DNA of 64,000 nucleotides from Flavobacteriaceae bacterium S0862 (GTDB lineage Bacteria > Bacteroidota > Bacteroidia > Flavobacteriales > Flavobacteriaceae): NCBI GenBank assembly GCA_023015825.1, contig JALKAW010000008.1, forward strand, positions 167,292 through 231,291, written 5' to 3'. Positions 38,701-48,738 of this stretch are shown one piece after another. Below the pieces are notes generated by a model, which saw only the letters and a list, made by a program, of their open reading frames with translations, had not been told where the DNA came from and searched no databases. The position numbers and the translations under genes were made by a program. The first letter of the stretch is position 1. Every line of letters starts with the position of its first letter.

Positions 38701-39285
38701 TTATAGAGCAATGGCCAAACTCAAAATTAATTGATCTGGTCTTGTGTCTATCCTACTTGTGCTTGCAAGCCCATTATTATTAATAAATGTAGCTTCATTA
38801 TCATTAAATCCTCTTTCATAGCGTAAATCTATACCAATATTATTTAGGTTTAAACCAATTCCAAAATTAAGACCAACAGTAAAATCGTCCTTAACATTAT
38901 CAATTGCAATACCATCAAACTCTGTATCTAAAATGTATTGTAAGGATGGACCGCCAAATACAGATATTGGACCTAAAACTTTGACACCTACTAATAGAGG
39001 AGCATCAATTTTTTGCATACTGAAATTATCACTGTCATACTCACTCTTTGTAGAAGTATAAACAAGTTCTGGTCTAAAATAAAGCTGATTACCTATTTTG
39101 CCAAATAAACCAATGTGGTATCCAATATTTCTATCAGGATGTTTTGCGTTATCTCCAATAGATTCAAAATAGTCACCATTTGCATTATAGTTTAACCCTC
39201 CTTTAATACCAAAAGATGAGCCATTTTGTGCAAATGCAAAAGTACATGTGGCTGTTAGTGCTACTAATAAAATTAGTTTTTTCAT
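38701..39285 (-). CDS. small outer-membrane beta-barrel protein
   Basis: 194 residues from the ATG at 39285, which gives the signal peptide MKKLILLVALTATCTFAFAQ. A start at 39342 would add 19 non-signal residues. GIKGGLNYNANGDYF, the repeated glycine-aromatic strands and the end LILSLAIAL fit an eight-strand barrel of the OMP_b-brl family. The role is unknown. Confidence 0.8.
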   Translation of the reverse strand: MKKLILLVALTATCTFAFAQNGSSFGIKGGLNYNANGDYFESIGDNAKHPDRNIGYHIGLFGKIGNQLYFRPELVYTSTKSEYDSDNFSMQKIDAPLLVGVKVLGPISVFGGPSLQYILDTEFDGIAIDNVKDDFTVGLNFGIGLNLNNIGIDLRYERGFNDNEATFINNNGLASTSRIDTRPDQLILSLAIAL

Positions 39286-39428
39286 AATTGTTTTCGTTTT
39301 AAGATTTGAATGTGTTTGTATCAAAAACGTTGCCAAATGCATATTATTTTTTAATGGTTAAATTAATTTATAAAAAAAGGTTCTTTTAAATTAATAAAAG
39401 AACCTCTAGTAGAATATATTTTAGAGAC

Positions 39429-40382
39429 TTATTTTCTTGCTATAACTGCTTTCGCTTTTTTAATAATAGCAGCACTATTAAGTCCGTACTTTTCCATTAA
39501 CTGCGCTGGCGTTCCAGATTCTCCAAAAGTATCATTAGTCGCTACAAATTCTTGTGGTGCAGGATTATTTAATGTTAAAACTCTTGACACACTTTCACCT
39601 AATCCGCCAAGGTAATTATGCTCTTCGGCAGTAACAACACATTCTGTTTTTGCAACAGACTTTAGTATAGCCTCTTCATCCAAAGGTTTAATGGTGTGTA
39701 TGTTAATGACTTCTGCAGAGATGCCTTCTTCAAATAAAGCCTTTGACGCTTCAAGGGCTTCCCAAACCAAATGTCCAGTTGCAACAATCGTAACATCAGT
39801 ACCTTCGGTCATTTTTATAGCTTTTCCAATTTCAAATTTTTGATCAGCAGGCGTAAAGATTGGAACTGATGGTCTTCCAAAACGCAAATAAACAGGTCCA
39901 TTATGTTCTGCAATAGCAAGTGTGGCTGCTTTTGTTTGATTATAATCACAAGGATTAATAACGACCATACCTGGTAACATTTTCATTAGTCCAATATCCT
40001 CAAGTATTTGATGTGTTGCACCATCTTCTCCTAGGGTTAAACCAGCATGAGAAGCACAAATTTTTACGTTCTTCCCAGAATAAGCAATTGATTGACGAAT
40101 TTGATCGTAAACGCGACCTGTAGAGAAGTTTGCAAATGTCCCAGTGAAAGGAATTTTACCTCCAATGGTTAAACCAGCTGCAATCCCCATCATGTTTGCT
40201 TCGGCAATTCCAACTTGAAAAAAACGCTCAGGATTTTCTTCAATGAATTTATCCATTTTAAGCGACCCAACTAGATCAGCACATAGAGCTACTACGTTTG
40301 GGTTTGTTCTTCCTAATTCTGCTAAACCAGCTCCAAAGCCAGAGCGTGTATCCTTTTTTTCTGTAAATGTATAAGTTTTCAT
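39429..40382 (-). CDS. transketolase, C-terminal subunit
   Basis: 317 residues carrying the pyrimidine-binding and C-terminal domains of transketolase: GIAEANMMGIAAGLTIGG with the catalytic Glu, and LTLGEDGATHQILEDIGLM. Together with the next gene upstream it makes a complete thiamin-dependent transketolase of the pentose phosphate pathway. Split enzymes are known in several bacterial groups. Gap of 16 bases to its partner. Confidence 0.92.
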   Translation of the reverse strand: MKTYTFTEKKDTRSGFGAGLAELGRTNPNVVALCADLVGSLKMDKFIEENPERFFQVGIAEANMMGIAAGLTIGGKIPFTGTFANFSTGRVYDQIRQSIAYSGKNVKICASHAGLTLGEDGATHQILEDIGLMKMLPGMVVINPCDYNQTKAATLAIAEHNGPVYLRFGRPSVPIFTPADQKFEIGKAIKMTEGTDVTIVATGHLVWEALEASKALFEEGISAEVINIHTIKPLDEEAILKSVAKTECVVTAEEHNYLGGLGESVSRVLTLNNPAPQEFVATNDTFGESGTPAQLMEKYGLNSAAIIKKAKAVIARK

Positions 40383-40398
40383 TCTCTTGTTTATTGAA

Positions 40399-41244
40399 TT
40401 AGTAATCGCCTAAAGTTTCTGGATTTTGTTCTAATGCAGATGCTAACTGCTCATCGTTTGGTGCTTTACCATGCCATGCATGTGTATGCATCATAAAATC
40501 AACACCATTACCCATCATGGTTTCTAATAATACACAAACTGGTTTTCCTTGTCCAGTTTTAGATTTAGCTTCAGCCATTCCTTTTAAAATAGCATCAATA
40601 TCATTTCCTTCTTTTATCTCCACAACTACCCAATCAAAAGCTTCAAATTTAGCCTTTACATCTCCCATGGCTAACACATCATCAGTAGCGCCATCAATCT
40701 GCTTACCATTTAAATCAACAGTAGCAATTAAATTATCAACTTTTTTTGCTGAAGCATACATAATGGCTTCCCAGTTTTGACCTTCTTGTAGCTCACCATC
40801 ACCATGTAAACTATAAATTAAATGACTGTCTTTATTTAATTTTTTTGCTTGAGCTGCTCCAATAGCGACAGACATTCCTTGACCTAAAGAGCCAGAAGCA
40901 ATTCTAATTCCTGGTAAACCTTCGTGAGTTGTTGGATGGCCTTGTAATCTAGAATTAATAAGCCTAAAGGTGTTTAATTCATCAACTGGAAAATAACCAG
41001 ACCTAGCTAATACGCTATAATATACTGGTGAAATATGACCGTTAGACAGGAAGAAAAGGTCTTCACCAATTCCATCCATATCAAATCCTTCATTTCTATC
41101 CATGATTTCATTATAGAGCGTTACAAAAAATTCGGCACATCCAAGAGAGCCTCCTGGGTGTCCAGAATTCACCTTGTGTACCATTCTTAAGATATCTCTT
41201 CGAACCTGTGTGGTTAAGTCTTTTAAATGTTGTGTGTTTGGCAT
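40399..41244 (-). CDS. transketolase, N-terminal subunit
   Basis: 281 residues with the diphosphate-binding domain: VNSGHPGGSLGCAEF, then SLHGDGELQEGQNWEA with the GDG of the thiamin site. The carboxyl half is encoded directly downstream. The two form an operon of their own. Confidence 0.93.
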   Translation of the reverse strand: MPNTQHLKDLTTQVRRDILRMVHKVNSGHPGGSLGCAEFFVTLYNEIMDRNEGFDMDGIGEDLFFLSNGHISPVYYSVLARSGYFPVDELNTFRLINSRLQGHPTTHEGLPGIRIASGSLGQGMSVAIGAAQAKKLNKDSHLIYSLHGDGELQEGQNWEAIMYASAKKVDNLIATVDLNGKQIDGATDDVLAMGDVKAKFEAFDWVVVEIKEGNDIDAILKGMAEAKSKTGQGKPVCVLLETMMGNGVDFMMHTHAWHGKAPNDEQLASALEQNPETLGDY

Positions 41245-41388
41245 GTTAAGTGAGTTACTTTTTTAAGGCGCAAAAATAGGTTTTTAGAGGGTTTAAAAAA
41301 AGTGAAATGGTTTCATTGTTAAAAAGCCATTGGTATTGTTAATAAGTTAATTTAATAACAATTATATCTGTTAGAAATTTGAGTTAAT

Positions 41389-41396
41389 TATCTTTG
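41389..41396 (+). promoter_or_regulatory. -7 box upstream of tgt
   Basis: TATCTTTG matches TAnnTTTG, 21 bases before the tgt ATG. No -33 element at the expected spacing. Confidence 0.45.
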
Positions 41397-41417
41397 CCCG
41401 CTGATACATATAAGTGA

Positions 41418-42548
41418 ATGATTTTTAATTTAAAAGGAAAAGATCCTCAAAGTAAAGCAAGAGCTGCAAAGATAGTAACAGATCATGGTGTTATTGAAAC
41501 GCCTATTTTTATGCCTGTAGGGACAGTAGCATCTGTTAAAGGGGTGCATCAAAGAGAATTAAAAAATGATATTAACCCAGATATTATACTTGGAAATACT
41601 TATCATTTATATTTAAGACCTCAAACACCTATTTTAGAGAAAGCAGGTGGTCTGCATAAATTTATGAATTGGGATAGAAACATTCTAACCGATTCAGGGG
41701 GTTATCAGGTTTACTCACTTTCAGCAAACAGAAAAATAAAAGAAGAAGGTGTAAAGTTTAAAAGCCATATTGATGGAAGTTACCATACGTTCACACCTGA
41801 AAATGTCATGGAAATACAGCGAACTATTGGCGCTGATATAATAATGGCTTTTGATGAGTGTACACCATACCCTTGTGATTATAATTATGCAAAACGCTCG
41901 ATGCAAATGACACATCGTTGGTTGGATAGGTGTATTAATCATTTAGAGAAAACACCTTTAAAATATGATTATAACCAAGCATTTTTTCCAATAGTCCAAG
42001 GAAGTACATATAAGGATTTAAGAATGCAGTCGGCTGAGTATATTGCTAACTCTGGAGCAATAGGAAACGCTATTGGAGGACTCTCAGTTGGAGAGCCTGC
42101 CGAAGAAATGTATGCAATGACCGATGTTGTTTGCAGCATACTTCCTGAAGATAAACCACGTTATTTAATGGGAGTGGGTACGCCAATTAATATTTTAGAA
42201 AATATTGCTTTAGGTGTCGATATGTTTGATTGTGTTATGCCAACTCGAAATGCTAGAAATGGAATGCTTTTTACAGCACATGGCACTATTAATATTAAAA
42301 ACAAAAAGTGGGAAGATGACTTTTCACCTGTTGATGATATGGGAATAACATTTGTAGATACAGATTATTCAAAGGCGTATTTAAAGCATCTCTTTAGTGT
42401 TAACGAAAGATTAGGAGCGCAAATAGCCACTATTCATAATCTTGGTTTTTATTTATGGTTGGTACGTGAGGCTAGAAAACATATATTAGCAGGAGATTTT
42501 AGAGGGTGGAAAGACAAAATGGTAAAACAAATGGATAAGCGTTTGTAA
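41418..42548 (+). CDS. tgt: tRNA-guanine transglycosylase
   Basis: 376 residues, full length for Tgt, which swaps guanine-34 for preQ1 in tRNAs on the way to queuosine. LTDSGGYQVYSL, DECTPYP and GGLSVGEP form the active site and MFDCVMPTRNARNG is the conserved Asp loop. The usual zinc site (CxCxxC plus His) near the C-terminus is not visible: the segment reads DDMGITFVDTDYSKAYLKHL with no Cys. Followed two bases later by the LptF/G-like gene. Confidence 0.94.
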   Translation: MIFNLKGKDPQSKARAAKIVTDHGVIETPIFMPVGTVASVKGVHQRELKNDINPDIILGNTYHLYLRPQTPILEKAGGLHKFMNWDRNILTDSGGYQVYSLSANRKIKEEGVKFKSHIDGSYHTFTPENVMEIQRTIGADIIMAFDECTPYPCDYNYAKRSMQMTHRWLDRCINHLEKTPLKYDYNQAFFPIVQGSTYKDLRMQSAEYIANSGAIGNAIGGLSVGEPAEEMYAMTDVVCSILPEDKPRYLMGVGTPINILENIALGVDMFDCVMPTRNARNGMLFTAHGTINIKNKKWEDDFSPVDDMGITFVDTDYSKAYLKHLFSVNERLGAQIATIHNLGFYLWLVREARKHILAGDFRGWKDKMVKQMDKRL

Positions 42549-42549
42549 C

Positions 42550-43629
42550 TTGATGAAGATACTTGATTGGTACATATTAAAACGCTATTTAGTAACATTT
42601 TTAATGATGTTACTCTTGTTTATTCCTATTGGAATTACAGTGCATTTATCTGAAAAAATAGATAAAATACTAGCTAATAACGTACCATTTCCTGAGGTCG
42701 CTCAATATTTTTTAGACTTTACTATTTATTTCGCAAACCTATTATTTCCTTTATTTCTTTTTTTATCGGTTATATTTTTTACATCTAAACTAGCTAACAA
42801 TACAGAGGTTGTTGCCTTTTTAAGTTCAGGTGTATCTTTTTCCAGATTTTTAAGACCTTATATTATAGGTTCAGTTATTGTAGCAATTTTTGCACTTGTA
42901 TTGGGAATGTATTTAGCACCAAATGCTAGTAAAGGATTTAATCAATTTTACTATAATTATTTAAGCGGTAACAAAAAAGCTATAGATGACCAACAACTCT
43001 TTAGACAAATAAACGAGAATGATGTGATTTATGTAAAAAAGTTTGATGCTAATAATAATGTTGGAACGGAATTTACTTTAGAGCATTTTGAAGATAATAA
43101 ACTCATCTATAAAATTGAAGCTGCAAATATTAATTTTGTTGAAAGAGATAGTACTTATAGGTTGAGACAGTACAAAAAAAGAATAATTGGGAAAAATGAT
43201 GATACGTTAATTACAAAAAGAAGGGTCGATACCTTGTTTGCTTTCGATTTGGAAGACTTAATGCCTGTTAAATACATTGCTGAAACACTTAGTTATGGTG
43301 AGTTAACATCTTTTATTGAGAAAGAAGAATCACGAGGCTCATCCAACATTGGAAGGTACAAAGTAGTGCTTTACAAAAAGTGGAGTTTACCAGTATCTAT
43401 TTTCATTCTTACAATTATTGCGGTTGCGGTATCTTCAAAAAAACGAAGAGGAGGTATGGGAGTAAACTTAGCATTTGGAATTTTTATTGCCATGATTTAT
43501 GTGTTTTTCGATAAAGTATTTGGTGTCATGGCAGAACAATCCAACTTTTCGCCAGCCATAGCTGTGTGGTTTCCTAATATCCTTTTTGGTATTTTAGCTA
43601 TCTATTTACTGTATAATGCTAAACGATAA
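42550..43629 (+). CDS. LptF/LptG-family permease
   Basis: 359 residues with six predicted helices, three near each end, around a periplasmic domain (about 130-260). The start LDWYILKRYLVTFLMMLLLF is typical of the YjgP/YjgQ family, which pulls lipopolysaccharide out of the inner membrane with LptB. Whether it is LptF or LptG cannot be said. Its end overlaps the next gene by 14 bases. Confidence 0.88.
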   Translation: MMKILDWYILKRYLVTFLMMLLLFIPIGITVHLSEKIDKILANNVPFPEVAQYFLDFTIYFANLLFPLFLFLSVIFFTSKLANNTEVVAFLSSGVSFSRFLRPYIIGSVIVAIFALVLGMYLAPNASKGFNQFYYNYLSGNKKAIDDQQLFRQINENDVIYVKKFDANNNVGTEFTLEHFEDNKLIYKIEAANINFVERDSTYRLRQYKKRIIGKNDDTLITKRRVDTLFAFDLEDLMPVKYIAETLSYGELTSFIEKEESRGSSNIGRYKVVLYKKWSLPVSIFILTIIAVAVSSKKRRGGMGVNLAFGIFIAMIYVFFDKVFGVMAEQSNFSPAIAVWFPNILFGILAIYLLYNAKR

Positions 43630-44515
43630 ACTCAAAAATTATCTACACCTACACTTACTTGTTTTTATAGCTGGTTTTACAGCAATTTTAGGAGAATTAA
43701 TTACAATAGGTTCCATTCCTATTGTCTGGTTTAGGATGTTAATTGCTGCTATAATAATGCTTATCTACTTCAAGTTTAAGCGCATTAATTTTGTAGTTGA
43801 TTTTAAGACCATTTTTAAGTTTTTTATAGCAGGAACAATTATAGCCTTACATTGGATTACTTTTTTCGAATCAATTGAGCAATCTAACATTTCTATTGCT
43901 TTAGCAATGTTTTCTACTGGTGCTTTTTTTACTTCGTTTATTGAACCTCTATTTTTTAAGAGAAGAATAATTTGGTACGAAATACTATTTGGAGCAATTG
44001 TAGTTTTGGGTGTTTGGTTAATCACGAGAACAGAATTGAAATACTTGAATGGTATTTTACTGGGTATTTCTTCTGCTTTTTTCATATCCCTATTTTCTGT
44101 AATTAATGGTCAGTTTGTAAAAAAATATAGTGCTTCAGTTATTTCATTTTATGAGTTTATTGGTGGCGTACTTATAATATCGTTATTCACTATTTTTTTT
44201 AAAGACGGATTTAATGTGGAGTTCTTCAATCTTAGTAATTCAGATTGGTTATATATTGTCATTCTTGGATCTATTTGTACGGCTTATGCGTTTATTGCTG
44301 TCGTTCATATCATGAAATATATAAGCCCATATACAGTGGTGCTTTCATATAATTTAGAACCTATTTATGGTATCATTTTGGCTATTATTCTTTTTCCAGT
44401 AAATGAAAAAATGAGTCTGGAGTTTTATATTGGTGCTTTTTTAATATTTAGTGTCGTAATACTCAACGGAATATTAAAAAATTCTAAGTCATTAAAAAGT
44501 CGTACCACTTCATAA
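43616..44515 (+). CDS. EamA/DMT-family transporter
   Basis: 299 residues with ten hydrophobic helices in two halves, each an EamA repeat. The family exports or imports small metabolites such as amino acids and nucleotide precursors. The substrate is unknown. Overlap with the upstream permease suggests shared transcription only. Confidence 0.82.
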   Translation: MLNDKLKNYLHLHLLVFIAGFTAILGELITIGSIPIVWFRMLIAAIIMLIYFKFKRINFVVDFKTIFKFFIAGTIIALHWITFFESIEQSNISIALAMFSTGAFFTSFIEPLFFKRRIIWYEILFGAIVVLGVWLITRTELKYLNGILLGISSAFFISLFSVINGQFVKKYSASVISFYEFIGGVLIISLFTIFFKDGFNVEFFNLSNSDWLYIVILGSICTAYAFIAVVHIMKYISPYTVVLSYNLEPIYGIILAIILFPVNEKMSLEFYIGAFLIFSVVILNGILKNSKSLKSRTTS

Positions 44516-44599
44516 GCGTAGTTATTTGACGTATAATAACTCGTGAAATTCAAAATATTATTTCGTTTTATTTTTAATTTCAAAACAAAATAAAATATG

Positions 44600-44607
44600 T
44601 AATTTTG
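44600..44607 (+). promoter_or_regulatory. -7 box upstream of accA
   Basis: TAATTTTG fits TAnnTTTG, 27 bases before the accA ATG, in an A/T-rich region. Confidence 0.5.
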
Positions 44608-44634
44608 CAATCTAACTAACAAACTTAAATTTCT

Positions 44635-45588
44635 ATGGAATATTTAGAATTTGAGCTCCCAATAAAGGAGTTGGAAGAACAACTACAAAAGTGCCAACTC
44701 ATAGGTGAAGAGAGTGATGTTGATGTTACAGAAACCTGTAAGCAAATAGAAAAAAAATTAGCCGAGGCAAAAAAAGATATTTATAAAAATCTTTCCGCTT
44801 GGCAACGTGTTCAATTATCTAGACACCCAAATAGACCCTATACTTTAGATTACATTAGAGCAATTTGTGGTGATACATTCTTAGAATTGCACGGAGATAG
44901 AAATGTGAAGGACGATAAAGCTATGGTTGGTGGTCTTGGTAAAATAGGCGACCAAACATATATGTTTATTGGGCAACAAAAAGGGTACAATACCAAAACT
45001 AGACAATATAGAAACTTTGGAATGGCCAACCCTGAAGGTTATAGAAAAGCCCTTCGTTTAATGAAATCTGCCGAAAAATTTGGAATCCCTGTAGTAACAC
45101 TTATAGATACACCAGGTGCCTATCCAGGATTGGAAGCAGAAGAACGCGGACAAGGAGAAGCTATTGCAAGAAATATTTTAGAAATGACTCGCTTAAAAGT
45201 GCCAATTATATGCGTTGTTATTGGTGAAGGAGCTTCTGGAGGAGCTTTGGGTATTGGTGTTGGAGATAAAATATTAATGCTTGAAAATACATGGTACTCA
45301 GTAATTTCTCCCGAAAATTGCTCTTCAATTTTGTGGAGAAGTTGGGAGTTTAAAGAACAAGCGGCCGAGGCATTAAAATTAACAGCCAAAGATGGAAAGC
45401 GATTAAAAGTTATTGATGAAATTATTAAAGAACCTCTTGGAGGTGCTCATAAAGATAGAGAAGTAACTTTTATAGCAGTTAGCGAAGCTATTGCAAAATC
45501 TTATGACCAATTTAAAAACTTATCACCAAAAGAATTGGTAAAACAACGTATGGATAAGTATTCTCAAATGGGTGTTTACAAAGACTAA
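44635..45588 (+). CDS. accA: acetyl-CoA carboxylase carboxyltransferase alpha subunit
   Basis: 317 residues, normal AccA length. It moves carboxyl from biotin to acetyl-CoA in fatty-acid synthesis. [29 protein letters not shown] and the oxyanion-hole glycines in [16 protein letters not shown] are characteristic. A strong terminator follows. Confidence 0.97.
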   Translation: MEYLEFELPIKELEEQLQKCQLIGEESDVDVTETCKQIEKKLAEAKKDIYKNLSAWQRVQLSRHPNRPYTLDYIRAICGDTFLELHGDRNVKDDKAMVGGLGKIGDQTYMFIGQQKGYNTKTRQYRNFGMANPEGYRKALRLMKSAEKFGIPVVTLIDTPGAYPGLEAEERGQGEAIARNILEMTRLKVPIICVVIGEGASGGALGIGVGDKILMLENTWYSVISPENCSSILWRSWEFKEQAAEALKLTAKDGKRLKVIDEIIKEPLGGAHKDREVTFIAVSEAIAKSYDQFKNLSPKELVKQRMDKYSQMGVYKD

Positions 45589-45611
45589 GCCCTTATTAAT
45601 CATAGAATAAT

Positions 45612-45644
45612 AAAAAAACCGAAGTGATAAACTTCGGTTTTTTT
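45612..45644 (+). terminator. terminator after accA
   Basis: AAAAAAACCGAAGT and ACTTCGGTTTTTTT pair perfectly over 14 bases, with loop GATAA. Confidence 0.9.
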
Positions 45645-45822
45645 ACCACTATTAACAATATTTAAAACTTATTAACAGTTAAAATGTTGACTTGTAGTGA
45701 ACAATGTTGTAACTTAAATAGCTGAACAAGCTCACAATTTGGTTACTTTCGTTTTAGTAAATTAATTGCTTAATTAATCCAAAAATGAGTGTTTAATAAA
45801 CCTCAAAACAACAGAAAAATAA

Positions 45823-47364
45823 ATGAAACAACCTAATCAACTCCAAGGTTTTAAAGTAGATAAAAGTACTTTAATAAGCCTAGAAAAAGGTAAAATCCCT
45901 CCACAAGCCCTCGATTTAGAAGAAGTTGTTTTGGGAGCAATGATGATTGACAAAAAAGGTGTTGATGAGGTTATTGATATTTTAAGTCCTGACGCTTTTT
46001 ACAAAGAAGCACACCAATATATTTTTGAAGCCATTTTTAAATTATTCGAAAATAGCGAACCAATTGATTTATTAACGGTATCTAGTCAGCTTAAAAAAGA
46101 TAGTAGATTAGAAATGGTTGGAGGTGATTTTTATTTAATTTCCCTCACACAAAAAGTATCCTCATCTGCGCACATTGAGTTTCATGCACGTATTATTTTA
46201 CAGAAATTCATTCAACGAAGTTTAATAAAAATTTCAAGTGAAATTATTGAAGATTCATATGATGAAACTAAAGATGTCTTTGACCTTTTAGATAAAGCAG
46301 AATCTAAGCTATACGAGGTGACTCAAGGAAACATCAAAAAATCTTCTGAAACTGCTCAAGAATTGGTAATTCAAGCCAAAAAGAAAATTGAAGAAATTTC
46401 AAATAAAGAAGGTTTAAGTGGTATTCCATCTGGTTTTGATAAGTTGGATAAATTAACCTCTGGTTGGCAAGAAAGTGATTTAATTATTGTAGCTGCACGT
46501 CCAGGTATGGGTAAAACAGCGTTAACACTTACTATGGCAAGAAATATTGCTGTAAACCAAAATATTCCAGTAGCTTTTTTCTCCTTAGAAATGGCATCGG
46601 TGCAATTGATTACAAGATTAATTTCATCTGAAACTGGATTGTCATCTGAAAAACTACGAACAGGAAGATTAGAAAAGCACGAATGGGAACAATTGAACGT
46701 AAAAGTTAAAAGCCTAGAAAAAGCACCATTGTTTATTGATGATACTCCGTCATTATCCATCTTTGACCTTCGTGCAAAAGCAAGACGTTTATCATCACAG
46801 CATGGTATTAAATTGATTGTGATAGATTATTTGCAATTAATGACAGCTGGAGGAGGACAAAAAGGAGGTAATAGAGAGCAAGAAATATCTATGATTTCTC
46901 GTAACCTTAAAGCGCTAGCTAAAGAATTAAGTGTTCCAGTAATTGCCTTATCGCAGTTATCACGTGCAGTTGAAACGCGTGGAGGAAGTAAAAGACCTTT
47001 GTTATCTGACCTTCGTGAATCTGGAGCAATTGAGCAAGATGCCGATATTGTATCGTTTATTTATCGTCCAGAATATTATAAAATTGATGAATGGGATGAT
47101 GAAGAACGCACGCCAACCGAAGGGCAAGCTGAATTTATCATTGCCAAACACAGAAACGGTGGATTGGATAATATTCGGTTGAAGTTTATTGGTCATTTAG
47201 GTAAGTTTGATAATTTGGATGATTTTGATTCGCCTTTTGGTACTGAGTTTCATTCTAAAATGAATGCTGCTGCGAATGACGATACATTTAAAACAGATGA
47301 CTTTAAACAAAATCCAAATGATGTATTTGGTATCGATGACGAGGATAATGATGTGCCTTTTTAA
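45823..47364 (+). CDS. dnaB: replicative DNA helicase
   Basis: 513 residues. The N-terminal domain (about 25-125) is followed by a RecA-like helicase core with Walker A ARPGMGKTALTL and Walker B LIVIDYLQLM. The DnaB-specific LSRAVETRGGSKRPLLSDLRE segment is intact. The last 40 residues are acidic and low-complexity. No intein is present. It unwinds DNA at the replication fork. Confidence 0.96.
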   Translation: MKQPNQLQGFKVDKSTLISLEKGKIPPQALDLEEVVLGAMMIDKKGVDEVIDILSPDAFYKEAHQYIFEAIFKLFENSEPIDLLTVSSQLKKDSRLEMVGGDFYLISLTQKVSSSAHIEFHARIILQKFIQRSLIKISSEIIEDSYDETKDVFDLLDKAESKLYEVTQGNIKKSSETAQELVIQAKKKIEEISNKEGLSGIPSGFDKLDKLTSGWQESDLIIVAARPGMGKTALTLTMARNIAVNQNIPVAFFSLEMASVQLITRLISSETGLSSEKLRTGRLEKHEWEQLNVKVKSLEKAPLFIDDTPSLSIFDLRAKARRLSSQHGIKLIVIDYLQLMTAGGGQKGGNREQEISMISRNLKALAKELSVPVIALSQLSRAVETRGGSKRPLLSDLRESGAIEQDADIVSFIYRPEYYKIDEWDDEERTPTEGQAEFIIAKHRNGGLDNIRLKFIGHLGKFDNLDDFDSPFGTEFHSKMNAAANDDTFKTDDFKQNPNDVFGIDDEDNDVPF

Positions 47365-47476
47365 AAGCTAAATTTCACTTAAAACTTTCAACTAGGAAGA
47401 ATTTTTAAGTATCTTTCCATTATATTTAGTCATTTCTAAGCAAAGCCAGAAATCACATAAATAGCTCCTAAAACAA

Positions 47477-48736
47477 ATGAAAAAAAACTTAATAATACTG
47501 TTTCTATTAATTTTTAGTGCAAAAAGTTATGCATCCTATATCCTTATTCCAATGGATGCCGAAGGACAAAGAAATCATTTAAAAGCTTACGGAATTACCT
47601 TTTGGACACTCGAAAAGCAACAAAAAGTAAAGTGGCTGCTTAATTATAAAGGAGGCTCTTTTTTATTACCAGATTTTGAAGAAATACGAAAAGAATGCCA
47701 AATTAGAGGTGTCTCGTTTGAAGTGATTAGCGACGCTAAAGCTGAAAGCATATTAGAGGAAATAAGTAGTCCAAGTCAAAACACCGAAGCTGTGGTTTTA
47801 GAGAAAGCTCCCAAAATAGCAGTGTATACACCTTACGGTAAGCAACCTTGGGATGATGCTGTAACTATGGTGTTAACGTATGCAGAAATTCCTTATGATA
47901 CGATTTATGATGAAGAAGTGTTAAATGATGCACTTATATTATACGATTGGTTGCATTTACACCATGAGGATTTTACTGGACAATTCGGAAAGTTTTACAG
48001 AAACTATAGAAGTGCACCTTGGTATATTAATGAAAAAAAAGCAGCTGAAGAATTAGCAACTAAATTAGGCTATAGTAAAGTATCTGAATCAAAACTCGAT
48101 GTAGCGTTAAAAATTAGAGATTATGTTGTAGGTGGTGGATTTATTTTTGCCATGTGTAGTGCAACTGATAGTTTTGATATAGCTTTATCTGCTGAAGGTA
48201 TCGATATTTGTGAACCTATGTTCGATGGTGATGGGAGTGATGCTAACTATCAGAATAAAATAGATTACAGTAAAACCTTTGCATTTACCGATTATATATT
48301 GGAGAGAAGTCCAAATGTTTATGAGTTTTCATCTATCGATATGACGAATAAGCGACGCATCCCGAAAACAACAGATTATTTTTCATTAATGGAATTTTCG
48401 GCTAAATGGGATCCAATTCCAACTATGTTAAACCAGAATCACACTGCTTTAGTAAAAGGATTTATGGGACAAACAACATCGTTTACTAGAGACGAAATAA
48501 AATCTAAAGTGTTAGTTCTTGGTGAAAACAAAACCAATGGCGAAGCCAAATATATTCATGGAATTAAAGGAAAAGGATTCTTTACATTTTATGGAGGTCA
48601 TGACCCAGAGGATTATACACATAGGGTGGGAGATCCTAAAACTGAATTGGATTTGCATCCAACATCTCCTGGATATAGACTTATTTTAAATAATGTACTG
48701 TTTCCAGCTGCTAGAAAGAAAAAACAGAAAACATAA
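47477..48736 (+). CDS. exported protein of unknown function, often labelled asparagine synthetase
   Basis: 419 residues with a signal peptide (FSAKSYAS). Similar flavobacterial proteins are sometimes named asparagine synthetase B, but there is no N-terminal catalytic Cys, no PP-loop and the protein is exported, so that name looks wrong. The part from KIAVYTPYGKQPWDDAV through GGGFIFAMCSATDSFDIAL to FYGGHDPEDY recalls class-I glutamine amidotransferase/ThuA-type folds. The function is open. Confidence 0.65.
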   Translation: MKKNLIILFLLIFSAKSYASYILIPMDAEGQRNHLKAYGITFWTLEKQQKVKWLLNYKGGSFLLPDFEEIRKECQIRGVSFEVISDAKAESILEEISSPSQNTEAVVLEKAPKIAVYTPYGKQPWDDAVTMVLTYAEIPYDTIYDEEVLNDALILYDWLHLHHEDFTGQFGKFYRNYRSAPWYINEKKAAEELATKLGYSKVSESKLDVALKIRDYVVGGGFIFAMCSATDSFDIALSAEGIDICEPMFDGDGSDANYQNKIDYSKTFAFTDYILERSPNVYEFSSIDMTNKRRIPKTTDYFSLMEFSAKWDPIPTMLNQNHTALVKGFMGQTTSFTRDEIKSKVLVLGENKTNGEAKYIHGIKGKGFFTFYGGHDPEDYTHRVGDPKTELDLHPTSPGYRLILNNVLFPAARKKKQKT

Positions 48737-48738
48737 TT

